From NCBI RefSeq assembly GCF_009756665.1, contig NZ_CP037953.1, forward strand, positions 744,001 to 808,000: DNA of 64,000 nt, read 5' to 3'. Below, piece by piece: positions 7,987 through 18,022 of the stretch; position 1 is the stretch's first letter; every line of letters starts with the position of its first letter. This DNA is from Permianibacter aggregans. Lineage in GTDB: Bacteria > Pseudomonadota > Gammaproteobacteria > Enterobacterales > Permianibacteraceae. The notes under the pieces were generated by a model, which saw nothing but the letters and a program-made list of their open reading frames with translations, was not told where the DNA came from and did not search any database. The position numbers and the translations under genes were made by a program.

Positions 7987-10023
7987 ATGACCGCAACGCG
8001 TCGTCTGCTCGTTACCAGTGCCCTGCCCTATGCCAATGGATCGATTCATATTGGCCATATGGTGGAACATATCCAGACCGATATCTGGGTGCGGTTCCAG
8101 AAGATGCGCGGCCATCAGTGCATCGCCGTTTGCGCTGACGACACCCATGGTACGCCGGTGATGCTGCGGGCCCAAAAGCTCGGCATCACGCCGGAGCAGA
8201 TGATTGCCGAGGTCCGTGAAGAGCACGTACGCGACTTTCGCGATTTTTTTGTCGAATATGACAACTACCACACCACGCACAGCGACGAGAACCGCGAGCT
8301 GTGCTACCGGATTTTCAATGCCCTGAACGACAAGGGCCATATCGCCAAACGCACCATTTCCCAGCTGTTCGATCCGGAAAAGCAGATGTTCCTGCCGGAC
8401 CGTTTCGTCAAAGGCGAATGCCCGCGCTGCGGCTCCGCCGATCAATACGGCGACTCCTGCGACAGCTGCGGTGCCACTTATGCACCGACCGAACTGAAAA
8501 ATCCGAAGTCGGCATTGAGTGGTGCCACGCCAGTGCTGAAAGACTCAGAGCATTTCTTTTTCAAGCTACCGGATTTCGAGGCCTTTTTGAAAAAATGGAC
8601 TCGTGGCGGTCATGTTCATGACTCGATCGCCAACAAACTTGACGAATGGTTCGATGCCGGCCTGACCGAATGGGATATTTCCCGCGATGCGCCCTACTTC
8701 GGTTTCGAGATTCCGAATGCGCCAGGCAAATATTTCTACGTCTGGCTCGATGCGCCAATTGGCTACATGGCTTCGTTCAAAAATTATTGCGACAAAAAGG
8801 GCATCGACTTCGATAGCTTCTGGAACACGGATTCCGACGCCGAAGTACACCACTTTATCGGCAAGGACATCGTCTATTTCCATACGCTGTTCTGGCCGGC
8901 AATGCTGGAAGGCGCCGGTTTCCGAAAGCCGACTAAAGTGCATGCGCATGGTTTTCTGACCGTCAACGGCACCAAGATGTCGAAATCGAAAGGTACGTTC
9001 ATCAATGCCCGCACTTATCTCGACCATCTGAATCCGGAGTACCTGCGTTATTATTTCGCCGCCAAACTTGGACCTGGTATCGATGATATCGATTTGAACC
9101 TGGAAGATTTCGTCAACCGGGTCAACGCCGACTTGGTCGGCAAAGTGGTCAATATCGCTTCGCGCTGTGCCGGCTTTGTGCACAAGCAATTCGATGGCAA
9201 ATTGTCCCCGACAAATACCGAGCCTACGCTGCTGGGCAAATTGCAAAGCGCTGCGGAATCGCTGGCCAAGCTTTATGAGCAGCGCGAATACGGCAAAGCG
9301 ATGCGCGACATCATGGCGCTGGCCGATCAGGTCAATGAATACATCGCCGACAAAGCGCCATGGAAATTGGCGAAAGCGCCGGAAACCGCGCAACAAGCGC
9401 ATGAAGTCTGCACGGTGGGTTTGAATGCGTTCCGCTTGCTGGCGCTGTATTTGAAACCGGTGCTGCCGAAGCTCGCCGAGCAGGCCGAAAGCTTTTTGAA
9501 TATCGGCGTGCTGCAGTGGTCGCATGCGGAAACGCTGTTGCTGAATCATCCGATCAACGCTTTCAGCGCCATGATGAACCGCATTGAACCGGCGAAAATC
9601 GACGCGATGATCGAAGCCTCGAAAGAATCGCTGCAGGCGACCAATGAAACCCACAATGAACCGGGCAAACCGGCCAGCCATGTCGAGCCGTTCAAGCCGG
9701 TGATTACCATTGATGATTTCGACAAACTCGATTTGCGTATTGCCCGCATCGACAATGCCGAACACGTTGAAGGCGCCGAAAAACTGCTGAAACTGACGCT
9801 GAACCTCGGCTGTGAAACCCGCACGGTATTTGCCGGTATCAAGAGTGCTTACGGTCCGGCGACCTTGATTGGCAAGCACACCGTGATGATTGCCAACCTG
9901 GCGCCACGCAAAATGAAATTCGGTCTGTCCGAAGGCATGGTACTGGCGGCTGGTCCCGGCGGTAAGGATTTGTGGATTCTGGAACCGCATCAGGGTGCAG
10001 AGGCCGGCATGCGGGTAAAATAA
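7987..10023 (+). CDS. metG: Methionyl-tRNA synthetase
   Basis: The 678-residue product has HIGH at 21-24, the zinc-binding Cys145, Cys148, Cys158 and Cys161, the [10 protein letters not shown] form of the KMSKS loop, and a C-terminal tRNA-binding OB domain ([18 protein letters not shown] onwards). It charges both initiator and elongator tRNA-Met. Length equals the long E. coli type (677). The ATG at 7987 is chosen because [18 protein letters not shown] is the family start; in-frame codons upstream are not conserved. A palindromic repeat element follows the stop rather than a terminator. Confidence 0.98.
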   Translation: MTATRRLLVTSALPYANGSIHIGHMVEHIQTDIWVRFQKMRGHQCIAVCADDTHGTPVMLRAQKLGITPEQMIAEVREEHVRDFRDFFVEYDNYHTTHSDENRELCYRIFNALNDKGHIAKRTISQLFDPEKQMFLPDRFVKGECPRCGSADQYGDSCDSCGATYAPTELKNPKSALSGATPVLKDSEHFFFKLPDFEAFLKKWTRGGHVHDSIANKLDEWFDAGLTEWDISRDAPYFGFEIPNAPGKYFYVWLDAPIGYMASFKNYCDKKGIDFDSFWNTDSDAEVHHFIGKDIVYFHTLFWPAMLEGAGFRKPTKVHAHGFLTVNGTKMSKSKGTFINARTYLDHLNPEYLRYYFAAKLGPGIDDIDLNLEDFVNRVNADLVGKVVNIASRCAGFVHKQFDGKLSPTNTEPTLLGKLQSAAESLAKLYEQREYGKAMRDIMALADQVNEYIADKAPWKLAKAPETAQQAHEVCTVGLNAFRLLALYLKPVLPKLAEQAESFLNIGVLQWSHAETLLLNHPINAFSAMMNRIEPAKIDAMIEASKESLQATNETHNEPGKPASHVEPFKPVITIDDFDKLDLRIARIDNAEHVEGAEKLLKLTLNLGCETRTVFAGIKSAYGPATLIGKHTVMIANLAPRKMKFGLSEGMVLAAGPGGKDLWILEPHQGAEAGMRVK

Positions 10024-10035
10024 GCTGCCTTTTCA

Positions 10036-10160
10036 CTAATGCTGACCAGCTAAAGTGAGATCCGTCGCTCCCGCGTAGGCGGGAGCCCAGTGAAAACCAA
10101 TTAGCATCTGGATTCCCGCCTACGCGGGAATGACAACATCTCTTAACTGACTGGCATTAG
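10036..10160. repeat. REP/MITE-like palindromic element
   Basis: Two GC-rich palindromes, CCCGCGTAGGCGGG (10070-10083) and CCCGCCTACGCGGG (10115-10128), stand in opposite orientation. They are nested in an outer imperfect inverted repeat that begins CTAATGC at 10036 and ends GCATTAG at 10160. The core resembles dispersed repeats with ATTCCCGCCTACGCGGGAAT seen in many proteobacteria. The whole looks like a paired REP (REPIN) or short non-autonomous mobile element, inserted between metG and the next gene. Confidence 0.7.
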
Positions 10161-10198
10161 TCTTTACACCGCCTTTCGTTGCTAACAGAGAGTTTTTC

Positions 10199-10678
10199 AT
10201 GGCCGACGCGACCGAAACCGCCGCCCAACAAGTTGTTGATGTCTCTTCCGCCGCGCCGGTTATGGCCGCGCCACCGGATCTCGGCATGATTTGGCTGGCC
10301 TATATTGGCCTCGCCGTCGTGTTTCTGGCGGTATTGTTCTGGTGGATTCGACGCTGGCCAAAATGGGCGTTGGTGCCGTTCTGGTCTGCTTTTGCTGCTG
10401 GCGCCTTGACGCCCGCCGCCATCGGCGGTGACAGCGAGCTGTCGGCGCCCGCCGCCATCGTCGCGATACTCGGTGCCGAGCAACTCGGCATGGCCGGATT
10501 TCTGCGCGGTGCGCTGCCGATTCTGATCAGCTTTGTCGCGCTGACGCTGATGCTGAGTGGCCTGTTCTGGTGGCTGGCACAGCGTCAACAGCGACAGGCT
10601 TCGCCGAAAAGCGAGCTAGCGGAAACGGCAGAGGCCGAAGAATCCGGTAGCGCCAGCCGCAGCGAACCCCAGCTTTAA
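10199..10678 (+). CDS. Small inner-membrane protein, unknown function
   Basis: I do not recognise this 159-residue protein. It has an acidic, Ala-rich N-terminus, a transmembrane segment at about 28-48 (MIWLAYIGLAVVFLAVLFWW), a second hydrophobic stretch around 58-75, a third at about 100-125 (LPILISFVALTLMLSGLFWWL), and a charged Ser/Glu-rich C-terminal tail of about 35 residues. It lies between metG and rsxA on the same strand, 133 bases before rsxA. Composition suits a real gene and the start ATG follows AGAGAG. A link to the Rnf complex is possible from position only. Confidence 0.65.
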   Translation: MADATETAAQQVVDVSSAAPVMAAPPDLGMIWLAYIGLAVVFLAVLFWWIRRWPKWALVPFWSAFAAGALTPAAIGGDSELSAPAAIVAILGAEQLGMAGFLRGALPILISFVALTLMLSGLFWWLAQRQQRQASPKSELAETAEAEESGSASRSEPQL

Positions 10679-10724
10679 CCCTGCCCAATACGCGGTTTTC
10701 TTGAGCTAAAACAACCACTTGCTT

Positions 10725-10754
10725 TTGCTGTGCCATGGCCTTTTGGCGCATAAT
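10725..10754 (+). promoter_or_regulatory. Possible sigma70 promoter for the rsx operon
   Basis: TTGCTG and CATAAT are separated by 18 bases, ending 57 bases before the rsxA start. The -10 is good and the -35 only partial. No operator dyad was seen around it. Confidence 0.35.
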
Positions 10755-10811
10755 AGAGACGGCCGGCGCACGCCGGCATTTCGTTGCACAAAAGGCTAGC
10801 CCAAGGTACGC

Positions 10812-11390
10812 ATGACCGAACTCTTGTTGCTGTTCATCAGCACAGCCCTCGTCAACAATTTCGTACTGGTCAAATTTTTGGGCCTGTGCCCGTTCATGGG
10901 TGTTTCCAATCGCCAGGAAACGGCCATCGGTATGGGTATTGCCACCACATTTGTGCTGACACTGGCGTCGGCGCTTTCCTATCTGGTTGACGCCTGGGTT
11001 CTGGCGCCGCTGGATTTGAGTTTTCTGCGCACGATCAGCTTCATTCTGGTCATCGCCGCCGTGGTGCAATTCACCGAAATGTACATGGCAAAATCGAGCC
11101 CTTTGCTGCACAAACTGCTCGGTATCTATTTGCCGCTGATCACCACCAATTGCGCGGTGCTCGGCGTCGCGCTTTTGAACGTACAAAGCTCACACAGTTT
11201 CATTGAATCGCTGGTCTATGGTTTCGGCGCCGCGGCCGGCTTCTCGCTGGTGCTGATTTTGTTTTCAGCAATGCGTGAACGCATCAATGTCGCCGATGTG
11301 CCGGCGCCATTCAAAGGCGCGGCGATTGGCCTGATTACCGCCGGTATCATGTCGCTGGCATTCATGGGCTTTGCGGGCCTGATCAAATGA
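10812..11390 (+). CDS. rsxA: Rnf/Rsx electron transport complex subunit A
   Basis: This 192-residue integral membrane protein has six hydrophobic segments and the RnfA pattern ([21 protein letters not shown] near the start, [15 protein letters not shown] in the middle). RnfA and RnfE are paralogous subunits that together hold an Fe-S centre in the membrane. The Rnf complex couples ferredoxin and NAD redox chemistry to Na+ or H+ movement; in E. coli the same complex (Rsx) keeps SoxR reduced. First gene of rsxABCDGE; its stop overlaps the rsxB start by four bases. Confidence 0.97.
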   Translation: MTELLLLFISTALVNNFVLVKFLGLCPFMGVSNRQETAIGMGIATTFVLTLASALSYLVDAWVLAPLDLSFLRTISFILVIAAVVQFTEMYMAKSSPLLHKLLGIYLPLITTNCAVLGVALLNVQSSHSFIESLVYGFGAAAGFSLVLILFSAMRERINVADVPAPFKGAAIGLITAGIMSLAFMGFAGLIK

Positions 11391-11944
11391 GTGCGTTGAT
11401 CGCTCTGGGTTTTCTCGCGCTGATGCTCGGCGCTGTGCTCGGCTATGCCGCCGTGCGCTTCAGGGTGCAGGGCAATCCGCTGGTCGATCAGATCAACAGC
11501 ATCCTGCCGCAAACGCAGTGCGGCCAATGTGGTTACCCCGGTTGCAAACCGTACGCCGAAGCGATCGCCAACGGTGACGAGATCAACAAATGCCCGCCCG
11601 GTGGCGATGAGGGCATCAAGGCCTTGGCCGCATTGCTCGATCGCAAAGTGGTGCCGCTCGATGAAGAACGTGAACCGTCGGAAGGCAAACGCGTTGCTTA
11701 TATCCGCGAAGACGAGTGCATCGGTTGCACCAAATGCATTCAGGTCTGTCCGGTCGACGCGATCGTTGGCGCACCGAAATTGATGCACACGGTGATCGTC
11801 ACCGAATGCACCGGCTGCGACTTGTGCGTACCGGTCTGCCCGGTCGATTGCATCGACATGCCCTTCGTTGAAAAAGCGCCGGATGACTGGCAATGGCCGC
11901 AGCCGCATGCAACTGACATTATTCCGATCAAGTGGGTGCAATAA
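11387..11944 (+). CDS. rsxB: Rnf/Rsx complex subunit B, iron-sulfur protein
   Basis: The 185-residue protein has an N-terminal membrane anchor (about 4-24), a CGQCGYPGC cluster-binding segment near residue 45, and two ferredoxin-type motifs, [12 protein letters not shown] and [12 protein letters not shown], each for a [4Fe-4S] cluster. It passes electrons between the soluble donor and the membrane subunits. It overlaps rsxA by ATGA and rsxC by a TAATG junction, so the subunits are translationally coupled. Confidence 0.97.
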   Translation: MSALIALGFLALMLGAVLGYAAVRFRVQGNPLVDQINSILPQTQCGQCGYPGCKPYAEAIANGDEINKCPPGGDEGIKALAALLDRKVVPLDEEREPSEGKRVAYIREDECIGCTKCIQVCPVDAIVGAPKLMHTVIVTECTGCDLCVPVCPVDCIDMPFVEKAPDDWQWPQPHATDIIPIKWVQ

Positions 11945-13542
11945 TGGCTTGGCATCTGCACGGCTTTCCCGGTGGCATTCATCCAGCAAGGATGAACAAG
12001 TCGCCGGCGGTAGACAATCCAATTGAAAGCTTGCCACTGCCACCGCATTTGATCCTGCCGCTGCATCAACATTCCGGCGAGCCGGCGATCCCGGTTGTCG
12101 AAGTTGGGCAAAAGGTGCGGCGTGGACAATTGATCGCGAAAGCGGCACCGGGCCGCTCAGCGGCCGTGCATGCACCGGCCAATGGTGAAATCAGTTTTAT
12201 TGGCTTTCATGCCTGCCCGAATGACTCCGGCATGCACGAACAATGCATCGGCATTTGTACCGATGAAGAAGGCGAGTTGGACGAAGATGAATTCGTCGAC
12301 GATATCAGCCTGACCGAAGAGGAAATGCGCCAGCGTATCGCCATGGCCGGTATCGTTGGTCTCGGTGGTGCCGGTTTTCCGACGGAGAAAAAGCTAACTC
12401 GTCACGGCACCAAGTATTTAATCATCAACGCCGCCGAATGTGAGCCGTATATTTCCTGCGATGATCGCTTGATGCGCGAACGCGCGCCGCAAATCGTCGA
12501 AGGCATTCATATTCTCGCGCGTTTGCTGCAAGCCGAAAAAATTCTGTTCGCGATCGAAGACAACAAACCGGAAGCGCTGAAGGAAATCGCCCTCGCCTGC
12601 TTTGAGACCGATATCGAAGTGGTGGTGATTCCAACTAAGTACCCGAGCGGCGCGCAGAAACAACTGGTGCAGAATCTGCTCGGCATTGAAGTGCCGAGCG
12701 GTCAACACTCGACCAGTCTTGGCATCGTCATGTACAACGTCGGCACCTGTTATGCGGTGTCGCGTGCCATTGCCCACTCGGAGCCGCTGATTTCGCGCAT
12801 CGTTACCGTCACCGGCGATGCCGTGCAGCGTCCTGGCAATTACGAAGTGCTGATCGGCACGCCGATCGAGTACCTGCTGCAACACGCCGGTGTGCATTCG
12901 GACAAATTGCGCCGGGTAGTCATGGGTGGCCCGATCATGGGCATCGCCATCAATAATCTGGGCGCACCGGTCACCAAGCTGACCAACTGCCTGATCGCCT
13001 CCGGCCCAGGCGAACTCGATGAGGATTTGCGCGCCCGTGAATGCATACGCTGCGGTGATTGCGTGGAAGCTTGCCCGGCCAGCCTGCTGCCGCAACAGCT
13101 TTACTGGCATATCAAAACCGGTGCGTATGAACGCGCCGAAAACCTGCATCTCGATGACTGCATCGAATGTGGCGCCTGCGCTTACGTTTGCCCGAGTCAT
13201 ATTCCACTGGTGCAATATTATCGGCACGGCAAATCGCATTTATGGCTGCGTCAGCAGGAGCGTCAAAAAGCCGAACACGCCAAGCAACGATTTGAGGCAC
13301 GGCAAGCACGGCTTGAGCGCGAAAAAGAAGAAAAAGCCTTGCGCCACAAACGCGCTGCCGAAGCGCGACTGGCGGCTGCACAGGCCAGCGAAGCGCGCGC
13401 CACCGAAACGCAACCGGCTGCCAAAGCGGAGCCGGACAAGCCGGTGATCGAACAACATAACGATCGTATGTCGGAAGTGTTGGCCGCCGTCGAACGAGCG
13501 CGCAAGAAAAAAACCGATCCGGATGCGGAGAACAAATCATGA
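11944..13542 (+). CDS. rsxC: Rnf/Rsx complex subunit C
   Basis: RnfC is the peripheral subunit that carries the NADH and FMN sites and two [4Fe-4S] clusters. The 532-residue product has the GLGGAGFPTEKKL glycine-rich motif, the INAAECEPYISCDDRLM block, and the cluster motifs CIRCGDCVEACP and CIECGACAYVCP. The C-terminal 110 or so residues are a charged Ala/Glu/Lys-rich coiled coil; this tail is much shorter than in the E. coli protein (about 740 residues). The ATG overlapping the rsxB stop is preferred over one four codons upstream. Confidence 0.97.
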   Translation: MAWHLHGFPGGIHPARMNKSPAVDNPIESLPLPPHLILPLHQHSGEPAIPVVEVGQKVRRGQLIAKAAPGRSAAVHAPANGEISFIGFHACPNDSGMHEQCIGICTDEEGELDEDEFVDDISLTEEEMRQRIAMAGIVGLGGAGFPTEKKLTRHGTKYLIINAAECEPYISCDDRLMRERAPQIVEGIHILARLLQAEKILFAIEDNKPEALKEIALACFETDIEVVVIPTKYPSGAQKQLVQNLLGIEVPSGQHSTSLGIVMYNVGTCYAVSRAIAHSEPLISRIVTVTGDAVQRPGNYEVLIGTPIEYLLQHAGVHSDKLRRVVMGGPIMGIAINNLGAPVTKLTNCLIASGPGELDEDLRARECIRCGDCVEACPASLLPQQLYWHIKTGAYERAENLHLDDCIECGACAYVCPSHIPLVQYYRHGKSHLWLRQQERQKAEHAKQRFEARQARLEREKEEKALRHKRAAEARLAAAQASEARATETQPAAKAEPDKPVIEQHNDRMSEVLAAVERARKKKTDPDAENKS

Positions 13543-14594
13543 CGATGGTCGTTTCCTCTCCGCACCGTACGCGTGGCGATCGGGTTGCCCGCTTGATGTT
13601 GCTGGTGATCGGTTGCACCGCACCCGGCATGGCAACACTGATGTCATTCTTCGGCTGGGGCGTGATGTTCCAGGTTTGGCTGGCCATCGGTGCCGCGCTC
13701 GCGACCGAAGCTTTGTGCTTGAGCGCGCGTGGACGCAGCCCCAAACGTGAGCTGAAAGATTTCACCGCGGTGTTGACCGGTGTGCTGCTGGGCCTCGCCA
13801 TTCCGCCTTACGCGCCGTGGTGGATTATCGTCACCGGTACCGCCTTTGCCATTATCTTCGGTAAACATTTGTACGGCGGCCTCGGCATGAATCCGTTCAA
13901 CCCGGCGATGGTCGGTTACGTGTTTCTGCTGATCACCTTTCCTACGCAAATGACCTCGTGGACACCGCCATTGTCACTGTCCGATGCGCCGCCGGGGCTG
14001 CTCGACTCAATCGCCGTCATTTTCACCGGTGAGACGATGGATGATCGCAGCCTGAATGCGTTGCGAATGGGCGTTGATGGTTTCACGATGGCGACGCCGC
14101 TCGATGCCTTGAAAGTCGATTTGAATCAGGGCCTGATGATTTCGGAAGTGCAGCAGCACCCGGTTTATGGCGCGTTTGCCGGTGCCGGCTGGGAATGGGT
14201 CAATGTCGCGTTTTTATTCGGCGGTTTTATCCTGATTCAACAAAAAGCCATCACCTGGGCGATTCCTGGCGGCGTGTTGACTGGCATATTCGCGAGCTCA
14301 CTGCTGTTCAATATCTGGAATCCGGATGCTTATGCCTCGCCACTGTTTCATCTGTTCAGCGGCGGCACGATGATGGCGGCATTTTTCATTGCCACCGATC
14401 CGGTGTCGGCGAGCACAACACCGAAAGGCCGCTGGTATTACGGCCTTGGCATCGGTGTATTGATTTACCTGATTCGTACTTTCGGCGGTTACCCGGATGC
14501 GGTCGCGTTTGCCGTGTTATTGATGAACATCGCGGCACCAACGATCGATTTGTATACGACACCGGTTGTCTACGGCCACAAGCAGGAGCACTGA
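13539..14594 (+). CDS. rsxD: Rnf/Rsx complex subunit D
   Basis: This 351-residue polytopic membrane protein belongs to the RnfD/NqrB family. The GFTMATPLD segment in the middle holds the threonine that carries covalently bound FMN in this family. YGGLGMNPFNPAMVGYVFLL is another family block. It takes part in membrane electron transfer and ion translocation. Its ATG overlaps the rsxC stop by four bases, and its own stop overlaps the rsxG start by one base (TGATG). Confidence 0.97.
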   Translation: MTMVVSSPHRTRGDRVARLMLLVIGCTAPGMATLMSFFGWGVMFQVWLAIGAALATEALCLSARGRSPKRELKDFTAVLTGVLLGLAIPPYAPWWIIVTGTAFAIIFGKHLYGGLGMNPFNPAMVGYVFLLITFPTQMTSWTPPLSLSDAPPGLLDSIAVIFTGETMDDRSLNALRMGVDGFTMATPLDALKVDLNQGLMISEVQQHPVYGAFAGAGWEWVNVAFLFGGFILIQQKAITWAIPGGVLTGIFASSLLFNIWNPDAYASPLFHLFSGGTMMAAFFIATDPVSASTTPKGRWYYGLGIGVLIYLIRTFGGYPDAVAFAVLLMNIAAPTIDLYTTPVVYGHKQEH

Positions 14595-15241
14595 TGCTGA
14601 AGTCCACGGGCAAACATGGTCTGATTCTGGCAGCGTTCGCACTGGCTTGCAGCGGTGTCATTCTCGCCGTGCACCTGCAAACGAAGGATCGCATTCAGCT
14701 GGAACAAGACAAGGCTTTTGCTCGACGCTTATCGGAAGTGCTACCGACCGAGGCCTACAATAACAATATCGCCCAGGATTGCATTTTCGTGCAGAACGAA
14801 GAACTGCTCGCGATCAGTCAACCATTGAAAATCTACCGTGCATCGAACAACGGCGAACACGCTGCCGTGGTGTTCGAGACGATTGCACCGGATGGTTACA
14901 GCGGCGCGATAAAAATGCTGACCGGCATCTATGCCAATGGTGAAATCGCCGGTGTACGCGTCACCGAGCACAAGGAAACGCCGGGCCTTGGCGACAAAAT
15001 CGAAGTGGAAAAACACCCGTGGATCACTCAGTTCTCCGGCTTGTCACTGGCGAATCCTGAACAGAAAAACTGGGCGCTGAAAAAAGATGGTGGTGCCTTT
15101 GATGGCTTTGCCGGCGCGACCGTAACGCCGCGTGCGGTTGTCAATGCGTTGCGTCGGGTGCAGGTTTACTACACCGAACATCGGCAGGAAATTATCGACG
15201 CCGCCAATGCCTGCGAAAACGGAGCGAAAAACACGCCATGA
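14594..15241 (+). CDS. rsxG: Rnf/Rsx complex subunit G
   Basis: The 215-residue protein has one N-terminal transmembrane helix (about 8-27) and a periplasmic FMN-binding domain. The [11 protein letters not shown] segment near residue 175 contains the threonine flavinylated by ApbE in RnfG/NqrC proteins. TPGLGDKIE is a second conserved block. No apbE gene is present in this window. The start is the ATG overlapping the rsxD stop; longer in-frame readings enter rsxD and are not real. Confidence 0.96.
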   Translation: MLKSTGKHGLILAAFALACSGVILAVHLQTKDRIQLEQDKAFARRLSEVLPTEAYNNNIAQDCIFVQNEELLAISQPLKIYRASNNGEHAAVVFETIAPDGYSGAIKMLTGIYANGEIAGVRVTEHKETPGLGDKIEVEKHPWITQFSGLSLANPEQKNWALKKDGGAFDGFAGATVTPRAVVNALRRVQVYYTEHRQEIIDAANACENGAKNTP

Positions 15242-15924
15242 GCAGTTATCGCGATATCGCCGTCAACGGCCTATGGAAAAACAATCCGGCGTTGGTGCAA
15301 ATTCTCGGACTTTGCCCATTGCTGGCCGTCAGCAATACCGCGATAAACGGCCTGGGTTTGGGCCTCGCGACCATCATGGTGCTGACGCTATCGAATCTGG
15401 TGGTTTCCGCGACGCGGCAATTGATTCCAAAAGACATTCGCATTCCGGTTTTTGTCATGGTCATCGCCTCGCTGGTCACGGCCATCGAGCTGCTGATGCA
15501 CGCCTACACCTACACGCTGTACAAAACGCTGGGCATTTTCGTACCACTGATCGTCACCAATTGCGTGATTATCGGCCGCGCCGAAAGCTTCGCCTCGCGC
15601 AATACCGTGCCACTGGCCACGTTCGATGGCTTTCTGCAGGGCGTGGGATTTGCATCCGTACTGTTCGCGCTTGGCGCCGTGCGTGAATTACTGGGTAGCG
15701 GCACCTTGTTGAGTGGCGCGCACCATTTGTTCGGCGAGGTGGCCAAAGATTGGGTCATCACGATCATTCCATGGCAATCACCGATATTGCTGGCGATATT
15801 GCCGCCCGGTGCGTTTATCGTGCTCGGTTTGTTTATCGCAGGCAAAAACGCCATTGACGCCCACCGCGCGGCAAAAGCCAGACAACATCGTGCAGCCAAC
15901 ATTCCCGAAGGAGCCACCGCTTGA
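15238..15924 (+). CDS. rsxE: Rnf/Rsx complex subunit E
   Basis: The 228-residue membrane protein is the RnfE/NqrD partner of RsxA, with the same [14 protein letters not shown] motif and [20 protein letters not shown] near the start. It completes the six-subunit set in the order A-B-C-D-G-E, as in E. coli. It starts by a four-base overlap with rsxG. A strong GAAGGAG near its end serves the next gene, nth, which overlaps it. Confidence 0.97.
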   Translation: MSSYRDIAVNGLWKNNPALVQILGLCPLLAVSNTAINGLGLGLATIMVLTLSNLVVSATRQLIPKDIRIPVFVMVIASLVTAIELLMHAYTYTLYKTLGIFVPLIVTNCVIIGRAESFASRNTVPLATFDGFLQGVGFASVLFALGAVRELLGSGTLLSGAHHLFGEVAKDWVITIIPWQSPILLAILPPGAFIVLGLFIAGKNAIDAHRAAKARQHRAANIPEGATA

Positions 15925-16637
15925 ACGCCGACAAACGCCGCCAGATTTTCGAGCGACTGCGTGACGCCAACCCGAACCCGACCACCGAACTGAATTATTC
16001 GACACCATTTGAATTACTGATCGCCGTGTTGTTGTCGGCACAGGCCACCGATGTCGGTGTCAACAAAGCCACGGCGAAACTGTTTCCAAAAGCCAACACA
16101 CCGGAAAAAATGCTGAAGCTCGGCGTTGACGGCATCAAGGAATACATCAAGACCATCGGTCTTTTTAACGCCAAGGCCGAGAACGTCATCAAGACTTGCA
16201 AGATCCTGATCGAACAGCATGGCGGCGAAGTACCGGAAGACCGTGAGGCGCTGGAGGCTTTGCCCGGCGTTGGTCGCAAGACCGCTAACGTCGTGCTGAA
16301 CACCGCATTCGGTCACCCGACCATTGCCGTTGATACCCATATCTTTCGGCTTGGCAATCGCATCAATATTGCACCAGGAAAAACGCCGCTGGCCGTTGAA
16401 CAAAAACTGTTGAAAGTGGTGCCGGATGAATTTCTGAAAGACGCCCACCATTGGTTGATTCTGCATGGCCGGTATGTTTGCACCGCGCGCAACCCAAAAT
16501 GTCCGGTATGTGTCATCAATGATTTGTGTGATTACAAAAACAAAACCATGCTCGATGAGAAAAAGCTCGCTCAAAATGAAGTGAGCAAAAGTAAAAAAGG
16601 GACAGCCAAGAAATCGGGACAGGGAGTGAAAGCATGA
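15921..16637 (+). CDS. nth: Endonuclease III (DNA glycosylase/AP lyase)
   Basis: Nth removes oxidised pyrimidines from DNA. Catalytic Lys120 in [12 protein letters not shown] and Asp138 in VDTHIFR, and cluster ligands Cys187, Cys194, Cys197 and Cys203, fall at the same numbers as in E. coli. The 238-residue protein has about 27 extra, mostly Lys-rich residues at the C-terminus compared with the E. coli enzyme. The start is TTG, overlapping the rsxE stop, with GAAGGAG seven bases upstream. Linkage of nth to rsx is standard in gammaproteobacteria. Confidence 0.97.
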   Translation: MNADKRRQIFERLRDANPNPTTELNYSTPFELLIAVLLSAQATDVGVNKATAKLFPKANTPEKMLKLGVDGIKEYIKTIGLFNAKAENVIKTCKILIEQHGGEVPEDREALEALPGVGRKTANVVLNTAFGHPTIAVDTHIFRLGNRINIAPGKTPLAVEQKLLKVVPDEFLKDAHHWLILHGRYVCTARNPKCPVCVINDLCDYKNKTMLDEKKLAQNEVSKSKKGTAKKSGQGVKA

Positions 16638-17068
16638 TCTTCGGCTCCGACAGACAAGCGCTGCGCAAAATGTGGTTCGAGGTCTACCGCAAGGTACAGG
16701 CCGGAGAACCACTGATTCCGCTGGAAAAACAAATCAGCGAAGTGATCGCGCTACATCCTGAATATCACTCGATGCTGTCGCAGCCGGAAAAATATGCCGA
16801 CAAGGATTACCTGCCGGAATTCGGTGAGACCAATCCGTTCCTGCATATGAGCCTGCACATGGGTCTGCGCGAACAATTAAGTAACAATCGGCCAGCCGGT
16901 ATCCAGTCGCTGTTTACCCAGGCCTGCCTGTTGAAGGGCGACAAGCACGAGGCTGAGCACCTGTTCATGGAAGCGATGGCGGAAGCGCTGTGGCTGGCCC
17001 AGCGCGAGGGCCGGATGCCCGATGAGCAGCGCTATCTGGAATTGATCAAGCGTCGTGTTCAAGCCTAG
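16634..17068 (+). CDS. DUF1841 family protein
   Basis: This 144-residue cytoplasmic protein matches the DUF1841 family ([20 protein letters not shown] at the start, NPFLHMSLHMGLREQLSNNRPAGI in the middle). Function is unknown; members are common downstream of nth in gammaproteobacteria. It overlaps the nth stop by four bases (ATGA) and is probably the last gene of the rsx operon. The conserved NPFLHMSLH segment with several His residues suggests a metal or catalytic site, which is only inference. Confidence 0.88.
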   Translation: MIFGSDRQALRKMWFEVYRKVQAGEPLIPLEKQISEVIALHPEYHSMLSQPEKYADKDYLPEFGETNPFLHMSLHMGLREQLSNNRPAGIQSLFTQACLLKGDKHEAEHLFMEAMAEALWLAQREGRMPDEQRYLELIKRRVQA

Positions 17069-17199
17069 CAAGCACCATTGCGGTGCGGCTTTCATATTCT
17101 TGCCATAAAGCAATAAATCGATGATGCCGGCTGACGACTTTGCCCTGAGCTGCTATAGTTCGGGTCGAATTGTGCAGTGCAGCGAAAGAGGTTTCCCCG

Positions 17200-17961
17200 A
17201 TGCATCTACCGGGTAAAGTGATTGCTATCACCGGCGCCGCCCAAGGTTTGGGCAAGGCCATGGCTTTGTATCTGGCGCAGAAAGGCGCTCATCTGGCGTT
17301 GATCGACATGAATGCCGAGGCGCTGGAACAAGTCGCAACGGCGTGTCGTGATTTCGGCGTCAAGGCCGAGGCATTCACGGCCAACATCACCGTCGAAGCG
17401 GAAGTGGAAACCGTCTTTCAGCGCATCGTCGCCAAGCTGGAGCGCCTGGATGGCTTGATCAATAACGCCGGCATCATTCGTGATGGTTTGTTGGTCAAGG
17501 TCAAGGACGGTCAAATCGATAGCCGCCTGAGCCTTGCCGACTGGAACAGCGTGCTGAGCGTCAACCTGACCGGCGTATTTCTCTGTGGTCGCGAAGCGGC
17601 AACGCAGATGATCAAGCTCGGCAACGGCGGCTGCATGATCAACATCTCGTCGATTTCCCGCGCCGGCAATATCGGCCAGAGCAATTACTCGGCGACCAAG
17701 GCCGGTGTCGCGGCGCTGGCAACCACTTGGGCCAAGGAACTGGCGCGTTACGGCATTCGCGCCGCCGCCATCGCTCCCGGCTTTATCGCCACCGACATGA
17801 CCGCCTCGATGAAGCCGGAAATCATTGCCAAAATCGAAAGCGGTATTCCGGCCAAACGCATGGGCGTACCAAACGAAATTGCGCAAACCGTTGCGTTCAT
17901 TCTGGAAAATGACTATATCAGTGGCCGGGTCATTGAAGTCGACGGTGCACTGCGCCTGTAA
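17200..17961 (+). CDS. SDR-family NAD(P)-dependent reductase (FabG-like)
   Basis: The 253-residue protein is a classical short-chain dehydrogenase/reductase. It has the cofactor motif TGAAQGLG (11-18), NNAG (88-91), a catalytic Ser in INISSIS (about 150) and Tyr163-x3-Lys167 in NYSATKAG. The end DYISGRVIEVDGALRL is typical of 3-oxoacyl-ACP reductase relatives. Substrate is unknown; it may act on acyl chains. A KVKDGQIDSRLSLADWN insert is a little unusual and seen in one FabG-like subgroup. It stands alone, not in a fatty-acid cluster. Confidence 0.88.
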   Translation: MHLPGKVIAITGAAQGLGKAMALYLAQKGAHLALIDMNAEALEQVATACRDFGVKAEAFTANITVEAEVETVFQRIVAKLERLDGLINNAGIIRDGLLVKVKDGQIDSRLSLADWNSVLSVNLTGVFLCGREAATQMIKLGNGGCMINISSISRAGNIGQSNYSATKAGVAALATTWAKELARYGIRAAAIAPGFIATDMTASMKPEIIAKIESGIPAKRMGVPNEIAQTVAFILENDYISGRVIEVDGALRL

Positions 17962-17987
17962 ACATCAAACGCCTGCGTCATGTTGCG

Positions 17988-18014
17988 CTTGCGCTATCTG
18001 GTTGATAGCGCAAG
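17988..18014. terminator. Strong hairpin between convergent genes
   Basis: An 11-bp perfect stem, CTTGCGCTATC with GATAGCGCAAG, closes a five-base loop between the SDR gene and the convergent gene. There is no T-run on either side, so termination is inferred from position. Confidence 0.5.
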
Positions 18015-18022
18015 CCGGCAAT

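Noticed and set aside
8566-9990. 474-codon antisense frame in metG
   Set aside because: metG is intact with HIGH, KMSKS and zinc motifs; the antisense frame is a codon-bias shadow.
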